64,000 nucleotides of DNA from Halieaceae bacterium (GTDB lineage Bacteria > Pseudomonadota > Gammaproteobacteria > Pseudomonadales > Halieaceae). Every line of letters starts with the position of its first letter. The stretch's first letter is position 1. The position numbers and the translations under genes were made by a program. The notes beneath the pieces are model-generated. The model was not told the origin of the DNA, did not search any database, and saw only the letters and a list, made by a program, of their open reading frames with translations. The DNA lies in assembly GCA_902547755.1 (NCBI GenBank), contig CACCPA010000006.1:49929-113928 (forward strand). Reading direction: 5' to 3'. Positions 17,677-27,079 of this stretch are shown here, piece by piece.

Positions 17677-18717
17677 ATGTCCCGCATTACGATTACGAAG
17701 CCAGATGACTGGCATATCCATTTGCGCGATGGCGACATGCTAGAGCGCACGGTTAACGACGTTGCAGCCTGGGCAAACCGGGCAGTTGTGATGCCGAACC
17801 TGACACCACCAGTCAAAAATGTATCTGATGCAACGGCCTACCACAGCAGAATCATGGCTGCATTAGAGGGATTCCCACAGTTTGAACCCCTTATGACCTT
17901 GTATCTGACTGACAGCACCACCCCTGCCGATATTGCAGCGGCTGCGCAGTCTTTGCTCGTATGCGGTGTAAAACTCTACCCTGCCGGTGCGACAACAAAT
18001 TCAGCCGCAGGTGTAACAGGGCTAGAGAATCTGAAACCCACGCTTGAAGCCATGCAGTCGCATAATTTACCCTTGCTCATTCACGGGGAAGTGACCGATC
18101 TGGACGTGGATATCTTCGACAGAGAGGCAAAATTTATCGAGAGAACCCTGGCGCCTCTAACCACGGAGTTCCCAGCATTACGAGTCATCCTCGAGCACAT
18201 CACCACCGAGGACTCGGTAAATTTTGTTACGGAGTCGAGACCGGGAGTAGCGGCAACGATCACACCGCAACACTTACTCTTTGATCGAAACGACATGCTT
18301 GTCGGCGGTATTAGACCGCACCTTTTTTGCCTCCCTATCTTAAAGCGTCGTCAACACAAAGAAGCGCTAAGACGGGCGGCAATCTCAGGTAATCCAAAGT
18401 TCTTCATTGGCACAGACTCAGCGCCACACACCGTCGAAACAAAGGAATCCTCTTGTGGATGCGCCGGTTGCTACAGTGCACATGCAGCGATTCCGTTGTA
18501 TGCCGAAGTCTTCGAGGAGGAGAACAGCCTCGATAAATTAGAGGCCTTTACCAGTCACTTTGGCGCCGACTTCTACGGAAGAGCACGAAATGATGAGACC
18601 ATCGATCTTGTCAGAGTCGATTATCTGAGTCCTGAGAGCCTCCGATTTGGGCCCAGCACCGTGGTCCCGTTGCGGGCTGGTGAACTCCTCAAATGGCGAC
18701 TGGAAAAGACTCAATGA
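17677..18717 (+). CDS. pyrC: Dihydroorotase (E. coli type)
   Basis: PyrC closes carbamoyl-aspartate to dihydroorotate in pyrimidine synthesis. The 346-residue protein has the zinc-binding HxH in DDWHIHLRDGDML, the lysine to be carboxylated in GVKLYPAGATTNS, further metal ligands in IHGEV and ILEHITT, and the catalytic Asp in IGTDSAPH. The stop codon overlaps the preferred rnt start in an ATGA arrangement, which implies translational coupling. Confidence 0.97.
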   Translation: MSRITITKPDDWHIHLRDGDMLERTVNDVAAWANRAVVMPNLTPPVKNVSDATAYHSRIMAALEGFPQFEPLMTLYLTDSTTPADIAAAAQSLLVCGVKLYPAGATTNSAAGVTGLENLKPTLEAMQSHNLPLLIHGEVTDLDVDIFDREAKFIERTLAPLTTEFPALRVILEHITTEDSVNFVTESRPGVAATITPQHLLFDRNDMLVGGIRPHLFCLPILKRRQHKEALRRAAISGNPKFFIGTDSAPHTVETKESSCGCAGCYSAHAAIPLYAEVFEEENSLDKLEAFTSHFGADFYGRARNDETIDLVRVDYLSPESLRFGPSTVVPLRAGELLKWRLEKTQ

Positions 18718-19367
18718 GCGACACTTCTTCCGTTCTTTTCAAGCACCGATTCCGTGGTTTTCTCCCGGTTGTCGTGGATCTTGAAACGGGTGGTTTCAAT
18801 GCAAGTACCGACGGCATCCTTGAGATCGCCGCGACTTTTTTCGAACTGGATGACACAGGACAACTGTCGGTCAGTCACACCATCGCGAGAAATGTCGACC
18901 CCTTCGAAGGTGCCAATCTTGAGCCATCAGCGCTTGAGTTCACAGGGATAGATCCGGAAAACCCACTACGCGAAGCAGTACCCGAGGAAATCGCGCTGGG
19001 AGATATCTTTGGTGAGGTTAGACGCGAGGTAAAAGACAAGGGATGTAACCGAGCGATTCTGGTCGGTCACAATGCGCATTTTGATGCGGGCTTTTTGAAC
19101 GCCGCTACTGAACGGTGCCAAATCAAGCGAAATCCGTTTCACCCCTTTTCTTACTTCGATACATCAACACTCGCGGGTCTGGCCTACGGACACACGGTGC
19201 TCGCGCAGGCCTGTAAAAGAGCTGGCATAGAATTTAGTAACAGCGAAGCACACTCTGCTGACTACGATGCACAAAAGACTGCAGAACTATTCGCGGGAAT
19301 CGTTAATCGCTGGCAGGCGCTCGGCGGGTGGTCGTGGCCCGAGGCACACAGCATTGACGAGGAATAA
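18714..19367 (+). CDS. rnt: Ribonuclease T
   Basis: RNase T is a DEDD-family 3'-5' exoribonuclease that trims tRNA and other stable RNAs. The 217-residue protein shows all exonuclease motifs: VVDLETGGF (Exo I), HNAHFDAGF (Exo II) and HSADYDAQKT (Exo III), plus the RNPFHPFSYFDTSTLAGLA block that marks RNase T rather than the DnaQ epsilon subunit. The ATG at 18714 overlaps the pyrC stop as ATGA and follows GGAAAAG; an earlier in-frame ATG at 18693 is possible. It ends one base before the convergent LON-domain gene. Confidence 0.95.
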   Translation: MSDTSSVLFKHRFRGFLPVVVDLETGGFNASTDGILEIAATFFELDDTGQLSVSHTIARNVDPFEGANLEPSALEFTGIDPENPLREAVPEEIALGDIFGEVRREVKDKGCNRAILVGHNAHFDAGFLNAATERCQIKRNPFHPFSYFDTSTLAGLAYGHTVLAQACKRAGIEFSNSEAHSADYDAQKTAELFAGIVNRWQALGGWSWPEAHSIDEE

Positions 19368-19368
19368 G

Positions 19369-19959
19369 CTAACCCGAGAGTTCGCTTAATAGTTCATCTA
19401 GTTCATCGACATAAATGTTGATGTCAGTAATACCCAGCAATTCATATTTAACTGAGTTATCGATGGGCAGAAGCTGTGTCAGTACATGGCAGATGTTCCA
19501 TGCATTACCCGTATCAACCGTAAGATCGAGTCGTCGCACCTCAGGGTGACGCTGCAATCCAGCCAGCACATCGATCATGGACCGGCCTTCTTCGGGAATC
19601 TCAACTGCGTCAGGCGAGGGCTCAATATCAACCCGCGCCATGTTGAGGCCTGAATCTTCTCGCCACACCTCTTCGACATGGAAACGCTCGGCGCCTTCAA
19701 TCGTGATCCCGAGCAAACCATTGGGAAGCTGGTCCCAGTCAACAATCGTCGCCATCGTCCCGTAGTCACCGAGGTCAAGATTTGTTACCGACGCCTCGGC
19801 AACCTCCGAGCCGCGCCTTATCCACACAACACCAAAGCCGGTTCCCTCACGCATGCACTTGGAAATCATATCCACATAACGCCGCTCAAAGATCTGCAGT
19901 GGTAAGCGACCCGAGGGGAAAAGGACAGTTCCAAGAGGAAATAAAGGGATATCGGTCAA
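19369..19959 (-). CDS. LON N-terminal substrate-binding domain protein
   Basis: A 196-residue protein made only of the LON substrate-binding (PUA-like) domain, beginning with the typical IPLFPLGTVLFPSGRLPLQIFERRY. It lacks the ATPase and protease domains of Lon, and the stand-alone form is common in proteobacteria. Its function is not established. It is the last gene of a minus-strand group with the cysteine-cluster protein (1 base upstream) and the RND transporter. Confidence 0.87.
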   Translation of the reverse strand: MTDIPLFPLGTVLFPSGRLPLQIFERRYVDMISKCMREGTGFGVVWIRRGSEVAEASVTNLDLGDYGTMATIVDWDQLPNGLLGITIEGAERFHVEEVWREDSGLNMARVDIEPSPDAVEIPEEGRSMIDVLAGLQRHPEVRRLDLTVDTGNAWNICHVLTQLLPIDNSVKYELLGITDINIYVDELDELLSELSG

Positions 19960-19960
19960 T

Positions 19961-20224
19961 TCAGGCTCCTTTTGGATCGCTCAATACTTCGAGTTTAGTT
20001 AACAACTGTAGCGCTTCTTCTCTCGAGCTACCGCAAAAGGCGATCTCCGCCTGAAATTGGCTACAGCAGGCTGGGCGTCGCGGGTCGCCGAATAATCCAC
20101 AGAGCCAGTTGTCATCAAGATGCACACATCGCTCCCCCTGCCCCTTGCCATTGGGCATACCATGAAAGGGCGTGTGAATGGCGGGTACGATGCAGCAGGC
20201 ACCGCACCCAGCTCGACATTCCAT
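19961..20224 (-). CDS. YkgJ-family cysteine-cluster protein
   Basis: An 87-residue protein with a cysteine pattern at the N-terminus (CRAGCGACC) and further cysteines in GERCVHL, WLCGLF and RRPACC, the mark of the YkgJ / CxxCxxCC family that probably binds a metal or Fe-S cluster. The start ATG shares one base with the stop of the RND gene (TAATG), and the LON-domain gene starts a base after its stop, so the three are very likely one transcript. Function is unknown. Confidence 0.87.
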   Translation of the reverse strand: MECRAGCGACCIVPAIHTPFHGMPNGKGQGERCVHLDDNWLCGLFGDPRRPACCSQFQAEIAFCGSSREEALQLLTKLEVLSDPKGA

Positions 20225-22791
20225 TAGGCAGCCTCAGGTCCAAGCGGCTTGAAGGTAAGCATTAACTTGGGAAGCAGTAATAGAGCACCCATGACCGCCG
20301 CAAGCATCGCCATAACGGTCAGGACACCGAAATAAATACTCGGTGTGAAATTGGATAAGGTCAGCATAGAAAAGCCAACGACGACGGTCAGCGTTGTGTA
20401 ATACATGGCCCGGCCGATGCTACCGTGGCTTCGATACATCGCCTCGCGATAGTTCTTATCAACTGCAAATTCCTTGCGAAATCTGTGGATATAGTGGATG
20501 CAGTTATCGACACCCATACCGACCACAATGGCGGCAATGGTGATAGTCATAATATCGAGAGGAATACCCGTGAGGCCCATGACACCCAATACCAATCCGG
20601 CGGCAAGGATATTGGGGGCAAGCCCTAACAAGGCGAGCGATACCGATCGAAAAAGCGCCAGGAACATAAGCCCAATGGCGACGAAAACAGCACCCAGCGT
20701 GACAATTTGAGACGCGTAAAGGCTTTGCAGCACGTTGTTATAGAGGACCAACAACCCCGTGAATTTAACTCGGGTCTCATCGAGACCAGTATCGGACAAG
20801 ATTTGTGCGTAGAGCGATTCTAAATACTCAGCTCTGCGAAGGGTTTTGCTCGTTTCCATCACTCGCACGGTGATGCGTGCCTGTTGCTCAACCGGGTCGT
20901 AGTAAGGCGCAATGAGTACCTCGGCAACCTCCTCTGGCAACCTCCTCTCAACGAGCGCGAGTTCAACACTTCCCAGCTTATCGTCGTACAGGCGATCCAT
21001 AACCGAGAAGCCTGTGGATAGGGACAACACTTTCCCTGACTCTTCACGAGACTCAACAATACTGTGAATCTGATCGATTAAGTCACGGCCCTCGAGGGAG
21101 AACCAATAGCCAATCTCTGCAGAGTTCTCATCTGCGAACGACACATCCTCACCAAAGGGGTCATCTTCCCAAAAGTCGTCGTCACCCTCAAAACCCGACT
21201 CGGCATCGAAGGCTTCCACGTCATCAAAGCCCTCATCGATAAATCCAGCATCCGCTCCCTTACTAGCAAACGCCATAACTTCCTCTGGCTCGTCCGCGGG
21301 CGGGTACAAAATAATATCGAGCGGTATGGTGCCACCCAGTCGAGAGTCCAAAAGCTCCATCCCTTGGTAGATTTCAGTGGTGTCTTTGAAGTAATCAATG
21401 AATCGGTTTTCAACCTGCAGTCGCGACAAGCCAATGGCCACCAAAACCACCAACAGACCCGTAATAACGATCACCGTGCCACCGAAGCGCTCAACCGCCG
21501 CGGCAAACCGTCGCGTCATACTCATCTCATCCGTCGCACCCGCTGCATTGAGCTCCGGTAGCAAGGCGATCAGGGCGGGCACCAAGGTGAAGCTGATAAG
21601 GAAGGCCACAATGATACCAGCGGTCATCATCCAACCGAAATCGATCACAGGCTTGATACCCGCAACCACCAATGAGGTGAACGCCACCATGGTTGTGACT
21701 GCCGTGTAGAAGCAGGGTACGAACATGAGTTGTGCCGCACGCACTGCCCTGGCAGCTCGAGCTAAATCGGGTTCTTTTACTTCGAGTTCCCGGTAGCGCA
21801 CTACCAAATGAATAGCGAGTGCCAAGGCTACTACGAGAAGAACAGCCACGAAGTTGGAAGAAATAACGGTCATCCGCCAGTCCGTGAATCCTAGGATTCC
21901 TAGCATGATTAAAGCCGAGAGCGAGCAACTGACAATAGGTACAATCACCCATCGGTAGTCCCGGAAAATCAGTGCCAGCATGCCGACCATGACGCCAATA
22001 ATAGCCAACCCAAAGGTGACGAGATCATCCTGCACAAAATCGAGCATATCGGCTGCGATCATAGGTACACCACCTACGAAGATTTGGCTTTGCCCTCGGT
22101 AGGCATCTGCCACAGCCCGGACGCTGGCCACCAGCTCCGCGCGCTCGGCATTAACGGTGCGCGTCGCCTGGTCATAAGCCGACTCCACACTCGCTAGCTC
22201 CTCTTCCACATCGGGTGATGCGCCAGACGCGACCTGACGTCGCAATTCATTCCGCAGATCACCCAATCGCTCAATTTCTTTGTTCGGTTCCAGGGTGACT
22301 TGGACAGCAGTGAGATCCCCTCCCTCGCTCACTAACAAATTTCGATAAAGCTGGCTTGTCGTAAATTCCGTCAGCGCGAGCCCACGATCGACATCGGGAT
22401 TTCTAAGCGTCGAGATCGCATCTAAATCTGAGAGATCTATGAGTGAAATCGGAGGGCTTTCCAACAGAGGCACATCCAGAGCCGAGGTCACGGCTCTGAC
22501 ACCCTTCACAGCCTCTAGATCATCAACCAGACCCGCAAGACCCTCTAGCGATTCGTCACTCAAGAGAGGGGTTGCAGGCTCCCAGGTTAGGATCAGAAAT
22601 TCGTAGCTCTCGTAGCGATCGGTTGCCTCTCTGAAAAAAGCCAAATCCGGATCGCCTTGAAGTAGCAGCGAATCCGATGACGCATCCAAGCGGACCTTAT
22701 CCAGTTGCGATACGGCAAGTCCTGCCAGACCCATCATTAACAGAATAACTAGACCAAAGTGGCGAAAGATCGCCCGCTCATAAATCGACAA
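20224..22791 (-). CDS. RND-superfamily (MMPL-type) exporter
   Basis: An 855-residue inner-membrane protein with two repeats of the RND/MMPL plan: an N-terminal helix, a large periplasmic domain, then a block of five or six transmembrane helices, twice. Motifs such as GMGVDNCIHYIHRFRKE in the second half (the conserved Asp of helix 10-type segments) and the matching LALAIHLVVRYRELE in the first half are typical of sterol-sensing-like MMPL transporters. The second periplasmic domain contains a strongly acidic insert around residues 505-560 (runs such as FEGDDDFWEDDPFGED). The substrate is unknown; lipids or hopanoids are guesses by analogy only. Confidence 0.85.
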   Translation of the reverse strand: MSIYERAIFRHFGLVILLMMGLAGLAVSQLDKVRLDASSDSLLLQGDPDLAFFREATDRYESYEFLILTWEPATPLLSDESLEGLAGLVDDLEAVKGVRAVTSALDVPLLESPPISLIDLSDLDAISTLRNPDVDRGLALTEFTTSQLYRNLLVSEGGDLTAVQVTLEPNKEIERLGDLRNELRRQVASGASPDVEEELASVESAYDQATRTVNAERAELVASVRAVADAYRGQSQIFVGGVPMIAADMLDFVQDDLVTFGLAIIGVMVGMLALIFRDYRWVIVPIVSCSLSALIMLGILGFTDWRMTVISSNFVAVLLVVALALAIHLVVRYRELEVKEPDLARAARAVRAAQLMFVPCFYTAVTTMVAFTSLVVAGIKPVIDFGWMMTAGIIVAFLISFTLVPALIALLPELNAAGATDEMSMTRRFAAAVERFGGTVIVITGLLVVLVAIGLSRLQVENRFIDYFKDTTEIYQGMELLDSRLGGTIPLDIILYPPADEPEEVMAFASKGADAGFIDEGFDDVEAFDAESGFEGDDDFWEDDPFGEDVSFADENSAEIGYWFSLEGRDLIDQIHSIVESREESGKVLSLSTGFSVMDRLYDDKLGSVELALVERRLPEEVAEVLIAPYYDPVEQQARITVRVMETSKTLRRAEYLESLYAQILSDTGLDETRVKFTGLLVLYNNVLQSLYASQIVTLGAVFVAIGLMFLALFRSVSLALLGLAPNILAAGLVLGVMGLTGIPLDIMTITIAAIVVGMGVDNCIHYIHRFRKEFAVDKNYREAMYRSHGSIGRAMYYTTLTVVVGFSMLTLSNFTPSIYFGVLTVMAMLAAVMGALLLLPKLMLTFKPLGPEAA

Positions 22792-22815
22792 ACTGAAAAC
22801 TCCGTGGAGGCTGTC

Positions 22816-24171
22816 CTAAGATGACAGCGATTGTAGCAACTGCCGGTGAAGACCGGAGAAACTTCCATTACTCATGATCACAACATGATCACCACTATGA
22901 AGTTGCCCTACTAGCGCGTCGTGCAGCTGAGTCGTATCTCTGAACACAAAATGCCCATTGAGTTCCGATGTGGTTTCGGTCATGGACCAATCAATCTCCC
23001 CAGGCTCGAGCCAAAATACGAGATCAGCGTGCTCCGTTGCAGGCACAAGCTCCTGTTTATGAGTCCCGCGCTTCATCGTGTTTGAACGAATCTCGATGAC
23101 TGCAACCACTCTCTGCTTACCTGCAGCGCGGCGCAGGCCGTCAAGTGTGGTTTTTACGGCTGTCGGGTGATGAGCAAAATCATCATAGACAGCAATCTCG
23201 TTGGGTGTTCCCAAGAGCTCTAACCGTCGCTTGACCCCCTCGAATCGGCACAGGGCTTCACAGGCATCCTTCACACTAACGCCGATATCGTGCGCGGCGG
23301 CAACGGCCGCCAACGCATTTTCAGCATTGTGACGGCCAATCAGTCCCCATGTAATCGATGCGCTATCGCCCGGGGGCGAGCTGATCTCGAACTTGCCAAA
23401 GTGGTTATCTCGAGCCTGCACCGACCAATCGCCTGGTGAGCCAGTATCAAGGCGGCTGACCGATGTCCAGCACCCACGATTCAGAACCTCATCAATCGCA
23501 TCACCCTTGCTGGCGATAATGTGTCCACTCGAGGGAATGCAGCGGACTAAGTGGTGGAACTGTGTCTGAATCGCATTGAGATCGGGAAAAATGTCGGCGT
23601 GATCGAACTCAAGATTGTTCACCACCAAGGTTTGAGGCTTGTAATGAATGAACTTTGATCGCTTATCGAAAAAGGCCGAATCGTACTCGTCTGCCTCAAC
23701 GACAAACGGCCCCTCCCCCAGTCTCGCAGATCCCTCAAACCCAAAGGGCACGCCTCCAATGAGGAAGCCAGGATTCAGACCCTCGCATTCAAATATCCAG
23801 GTCAGCATGGACGATGTGGTTGTTTTACCGTGAGTGCCTGAGATAGCCGCGACATGTCGGCCCTGCAATAGATGTTCGCCTAGCCACTGCGGGCCCGACA
23901 AGTAGGGTATTTGATGGTCAAGTACATGTTCGACGGCCTCATTACCGCGAGACAGGGCATTACCGATCACCACCAGGTCGGGCGCAGGCTTTAAATGCTC
24001 AGACGAATATCCTTCTACAACAGAGATTCCCGCGGCCTCGAGCATGGTACTCATGGGCGGATACACATTGACGTCAGACCCTGTCACCTCGTATCCCAAC
24101 TCGCGAGCTAGCAGTGCCACCCCCCCCATGAAGGTGCCACAAATACCGAGTATGTGTACGCGTGTAGACAT
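22816..24171 (-). CDS. mpl: UDP-MurNAc:tripeptide ligase (murein recycling)
   Basis: Mpl attaches recycled L-Ala-gamma-D-Glu-meso-Dap tripeptide to UDP-N-acetylmuramate, returning murein fragments to wall synthesis in the cytoplasm. The 451-residue protein opens with VHILGICGTFMGGVALLAREL, specific for Mpl within the Mur ligases, has the ATP loop ISGTHGKTTTSSML, and ends with a Mur-ligase C-terminal domain containing YDDFAHHPTAVK. The start at 24171 has GGAG six bases upstream; a 12-base longer form is possible. It is divergent from the phosphofructokinase gene. Confidence 0.95.
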   Translation of the reverse strand: MSTRVHILGICGTFMGGVALLARELGYEVTGSDVNVYPPMSTMLEAAGISVVEGYSSEHLKPAPDLVVIGNALSRGNEAVEHVLDHQIPYLSGPQWLGEHLLQGRHVAAISGTHGKTTTSSMLTWIFECEGLNPGFLIGGVPFGFEGSARLGEGPFVVEADEYDSAFFDKRSKFIHYKPQTLVVNNLEFDHADIFPDLNAIQTQFHHLVRCIPSSGHIIASKGDAIDEVLNRGCWTSVSRLDTGSPGDWSVQARDNHFGKFEISSPPGDSASITWGLIGRHNAENALAAVAAAHDIGVSVKDACEALCRFEGVKRRLELLGTPNEIAVYDDFAHHPTAVKTTLDGLRRAAGKQRVVAVIEIRSNTMKRGTHKQELVPATEHADLVFWLEPGEIDWSMTETTSELNGHFVFRDTTQLHDALVGQLHSGDHVVIMSNGSFSGLHRQLLQSLSS

Positions 24172-24245
24172 CAAGCGCTCCAAAATGCAGCGGCAAGCGT
24201 ATCATGTTCTTTGTGATCTTAAGTCAGCCGCAAAAGGAGACATCG

Positions 24246-25517
24246 ATGTATGCAGATCAAATCCCAAACGCCTTTTACGCACAGTCAGGTGGCGTTACTG
24301 CTGTTATCAATGTCAGCGCACTGGGGGTCATTCAAACAGCAGCGACCTATCCCGACAAGATTGGAAACATCTATGCAGGGCAGAACGGTATTCTCGGCGC
24401 ACTTCGCGAAGAGTTGATAGATGTTTCACAAGAATCCAGAGAGGCTATTCAAGGTCTCATGACGACGCCGTCGGGCGCCTTTGGCTCCTGCCGCTACAAG
24501 CTCAAAGGCATCGATGAGAATCGAGCCGAATACGAGCGGTTGATCGAGGTCTTCCGAGCACACAATATCCGCTACTTCTTTTACAACGGCGGCGGAGACT
24601 CAGCCGATACCTGTCAGAAAGTATCCGAGATTGGCGAGAAAATGGGCTTTCCTCTGCAGGCGATTCATATCCCCAAGACCATTGATAACGACCTGCCGTT
24701 TACCGACAACTGCCCTGGGTTTGGCTCGGTCGCCAAGTACGTTGCCTTGTCAACCCAAGAGGCCGCCATGGACATTGCGAGCATGTGCTCCACGTCGACG
24801 AAGGTGTTCATTCTGGAGGTGATGGGTCGGCACGCGGGTTGGATTGCCGGCGCCGCTGGATTAGCTGCACATGAACAAGGCGATGCACCACACATTATTT
24901 TGTTTCCCGAAATAGCCTTCGATGAAGCGCGGTTCCTCGCGAAGGTAAAAGAAACCGTTGAGACATACGGGTTCTGCGTGATCGTAGCATCGGAAGGAAC
25001 CCAAACAGCCGATGGTCAGTTGCTATCTGGCTCAACATCCAGAGACGCGTTTGGTCATGTTCAATTGGGAGGCCTTGCGCCGAAGCTCGCCAACCTGATT
25101 AAGCAAGCGCATGGCTACAAGCATCATTGGGCTGTCGCCGATTATTTACAGCGCGCAGCGCGTCACATCGCGAGTCAGACCGATCTCGATCAGGCCTTTG
25201 CGCTTGGCAAAGCCGCTGTTGATCTTGCTATGGAAGGAAAGAATGCGCTGATGCCTACTATCGAGCGTGTGAGTGATGCTCCTTATGAATGGCAAATTGG
25301 TACTGCACCGTTAGACGAGGTCGCAAACCAAGAAAAAATGATGCCTAGAAGCTTCTTTAGCGATGACGGCTTCGGTATCACCGCCGAGGCTCGTCGGTAC
25401 TTTGCCCCCCTTATCGCGGGAGAAGCCTACCCGGAGTACACCAATGGTCTCCCGGTCTACGTCAAACTCGAGAAACACCTTGTGGACAAAAAGCTACCGC
25501 CTGACGAGCGCTGGTAA
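24246..25517 (+). CDS. pfp: Diphosphate-dependent 6-phosphofructokinase
   Basis: This enzyme interconverts fructose-6-phosphate and fructose-1,6-bisphosphate using pyrophosphate, a reversible step of glycolysis. The 423-residue protein carries YNGGGDSADTC (the nucleotide/PPi loop, with Asp where ATP enzymes have Gly), the catalytic PKTIDNDLP with the lysine typical of PPi enzymes, and the sugar-phosphate motif EVMGRHAGWIAG. ATG 24246 is supported by AGGAG six bases upstream. The PPi assignment rests on the residues named; ATP use cannot be fully excluded. Use of PPi-PFK in place of ATP-PFK is common in marine and methylotrophic gammaproteobacteria. Confidence 0.88.
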   Translation: MYADQIPNAFYAQSGGVTAVINVSALGVIQTAATYPDKIGNIYAGQNGILGALREELIDVSQESREAIQGLMTTPSGAFGSCRYKLKGIDENRAEYERLIEVFRAHNIRYFFYNGGGDSADTCQKVSEIGEKMGFPLQAIHIPKTIDNDLPFTDNCPGFGSVAKYVALSTQEAAMDIASMCSTSTKVFILEVMGRHAGWIAGAAGLAAHEQGDAPHIILFPEIAFDEARFLAKVKETVETYGFCVIVASEGTQTADGQLLSGSTSRDAFGHVQLGGLAPKLANLIKQAHGYKHHWAVADYLQRAARHIASQTDLDQAFALGKAAVDLAMEGKNALMPTIERVSDAPYEWQIGTAPLDEVANQEKMMPRSFFSDDGFGITAEARRYFAPLIAGEAYPEYTNGLPVYVKLEKHLVDKKLPPDERW

Positions 25518-25519
25518 AC

Positions 25520-26197
25520 CTACAGGACGTATCGAGCGAAGATCTCGTCCAAACACCGAGATAGTAGCGCAAACCCCTCTGGTCTTAGGTGTGGTGATTG
25601 GTCCCATAAATCGAGAAGAGCCTCGGGAGACTGATGAGCTCGCAGCTGAATCGCCCTCGGCAGGTAACTCAAGTGCCACGGTTCTATGGATACCCCCCCT
25701 CGGTCAGAGTCATAGGGTCGCCCGAAGCCTCTAGATTGTCCGTTGGCAATGGCCTGGTCTAGCCAACGTGTCAGTGCTGAAAAGTAGCCGCTATCACTGT
25801 ACTCGCTTGGCGTTAATGCGAGTTTCTGCCCCTCGGGTAATAACGTCGGATCAAACACATCGAGATCGGTACCCCAATGGTGGCGAGATGTCCCTGGCAA
25901 AGCTGAGAACCGGAGTATGCAATGCAACCATTGCTCATCAGAATACAACTCTCGGCTGAGCGCACGGTCACCGTCATCGAGCACAGGACGTTCGCCGCGC
26001 CACTTAGCATTGAAAATAGTCAGTTGCGAGGCGTAAGAGCGATAACTCGAAGCAGCGATCAGTTCAAAGCCTTCAGCCCTCGCGTCACGCTGCAGCAACC
26101 TGAACTGTCGTGATACTTCGGAGTCCAGCGTGGTCCGCTCGTCGTGAGCTACCAGTCCATGCTCGGCGAGTCCTAATGCCAACAATTGGTCCGTCAT
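25520..26197 (-). CDS. M15-family (VanY-like) D-alanyl-D-alanine carboxypeptidase
   Basis: A 225-residue peptidase of the M15B/LAS group. The zinc ligands are in SRHHWGTDLDVFD (SxHxxGxDxD) and EPWHLSY, and SSYRSYASQ is the usual substrate-binding loop. There is no clear signal peptide, so either the protein is cytoplasmic and acts on recycled muropeptides or the start is misread. That would fit with mpl close by, but this is an inference. The ATG at 26197 is preferred over an in-frame TTG at 26230. It ends two bases after the convergent phosphofructokinase gene. Confidence 0.85.
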   Translation of the reverse strand: MTDQLLALGLAEHGLVAHDERTTLDSEVSRQFRLLQRDARAEGFELIAASSYRSYASQLTIFNAKWRGERPVLDDGDRALSRELYSDEQWLHCILRFSALPGTSRHHWGTDLDVFDPTLLPEGQKLALTPSEYSDSGYFSALTRWLDQAIANGQSRGFGRPYDSDRGGVSIEPWHLSYLPRAIQLRAHQSPEALLDLWDQSPHLRPEGFALLSRCLDEIFARYVL

Positions 26198-26365
26198 GTT
26201 GCTTATGGCCACCTCACGACACAGCTGCAATTATGCGTTCTCCACGCCATGTTACAAACGTACTCAAAAGCCGCTAGTCAACGGCCCACAATTCTGATAG
26301 CTTCCCGTGCCCAACCGCGCAGGTCAACTGCGCCCCACTACGCATGCGTTTCAACGGAAACCCAT

Positions 26366-27061
26366 ATGGCAACTAAGAAGACAACGGAAACCAAGGGAAC
26401 GGCCAAAGAGAAAGCGGCTCCCAAGGCGAAAGCAGCGCCAAAGGCGAAGGCTGCGCAGGCAGAGCCCAAAGCCAAGGCGGCCCCCAAGGCAAAAGCAGCG
26501 CCAAAGGCGAAAGCTGCGAAGGCAGAGCCCAAAGCCAAGGCGGCACCCAAGGCCAAAGCGGCGCCAAAAGCAAAGGCGGTCCCGAAGGCTAAAGCCAAGT
26601 CAAAGGCAAAAGTACCGTCTAATGTGGCTCGCGCTGTCGGTGAGGTTCAGAAGTTCGATAACTTCAAGCCATACAAGCCATCGCGCGGTGAGAGCTACAT
26701 GAACGAGGAACAGTTGGAGCATTTCCGTCAGCTTCTGCTCAGTTGGAGAGCCGACCTCGTAAATGAAGTAACCAAAACCGTTGGTCATATGAAGGACGAG
26801 GCCGCGAACTTCCCAGATCCAGCGGACCGAGCGACGCAAGAGGAAGAATTTAGCCTTGAGCTACGCGCGCGCGATCGTGAGCGCAAGCTGATCAAAAAGA
26901 TTGACGGCACGGTAGAGCGAATTTCAATCGACGATTATGGTTACTGCGATGCCTGCGGTATCGAAATCGGCGTTCAACGGCTGGAAGCACGGCCTACGGC
27001 GACGCTATGCATTGATTGCAAGACCTTGGCAGAAATCAAGGAACGCCAAGAGCTAGGTTAA
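26366..27061 (+). CDS. dksA: RNA polymerase-binding transcription factor DksA with long basic repeat arm
   Basis: DksA enters the RNA polymerase secondary channel and, with ppGpp, reshapes transcription in starvation. The C-terminal 125 or so residues are a standard DksA: MNEEQLEHFRQLL, the coiled-coil tip DPADRATQEEEFSLELRARDRERKLI with its two key aspartates, and a zinc finger (CDAC and CIDC). The odd part is residues 1-105: about 80 residues made almost only of Ala, Lys and Pro in a 21-residue repeat (AEPKAKAAPKAKAAPKAK core), like histone H1 tails. E. coli DksA is about 151 residues; this one is 231. The ATG at 26366 follows a GGAAA site; the frame is open further upstream, but that part has no family match. 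Confidence 0.93.
   Translation: MATKKTTETKGTAKEKAAPKAKAAPKAKAAQAEPKAKAAPKAKAAPKAKAAKAEPKAKAAPKAKAAPKAKAVPKAKAKSKAKVPSNVARAVGEVQKFDNFKPYKPSRGESYMNEEQLEHFRQLLLSWRADLVNEVTKTVGHMKDEAANFPDPADRATQEEEFSLELRARDRERKLIKKIDGTVERISIDDYGYCDACGIEIGVQRLEARPTATLCIDCKTLAEIKERQELG
26405..26605 (+). repeat. Internal repeats coding the DksA Ala-Lys-Pro arm
   Basis: The DNA repeats with a 63-base period: a block starting GGCAGAGCCCAAAGCCAAGG at 26458 recurs at 26521, and shorter units (AAGGCGAAAGC-like) recur throughout. This encodes two full copies of a 21-residue unit plus partial ones. Copy number could vary between strains by slippage. Confidence 0.85.
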
Positions 27062-27079
27062 TACGGGGGCGCTACGGAC

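Noticed and set aside
26338..26598. Antisense open frames rich in Ala/Leu/Phe opposite the dksA repeat
   Set aside because: They are a by-product of the repetitive GC-rich codons on the other strand, with no family match.
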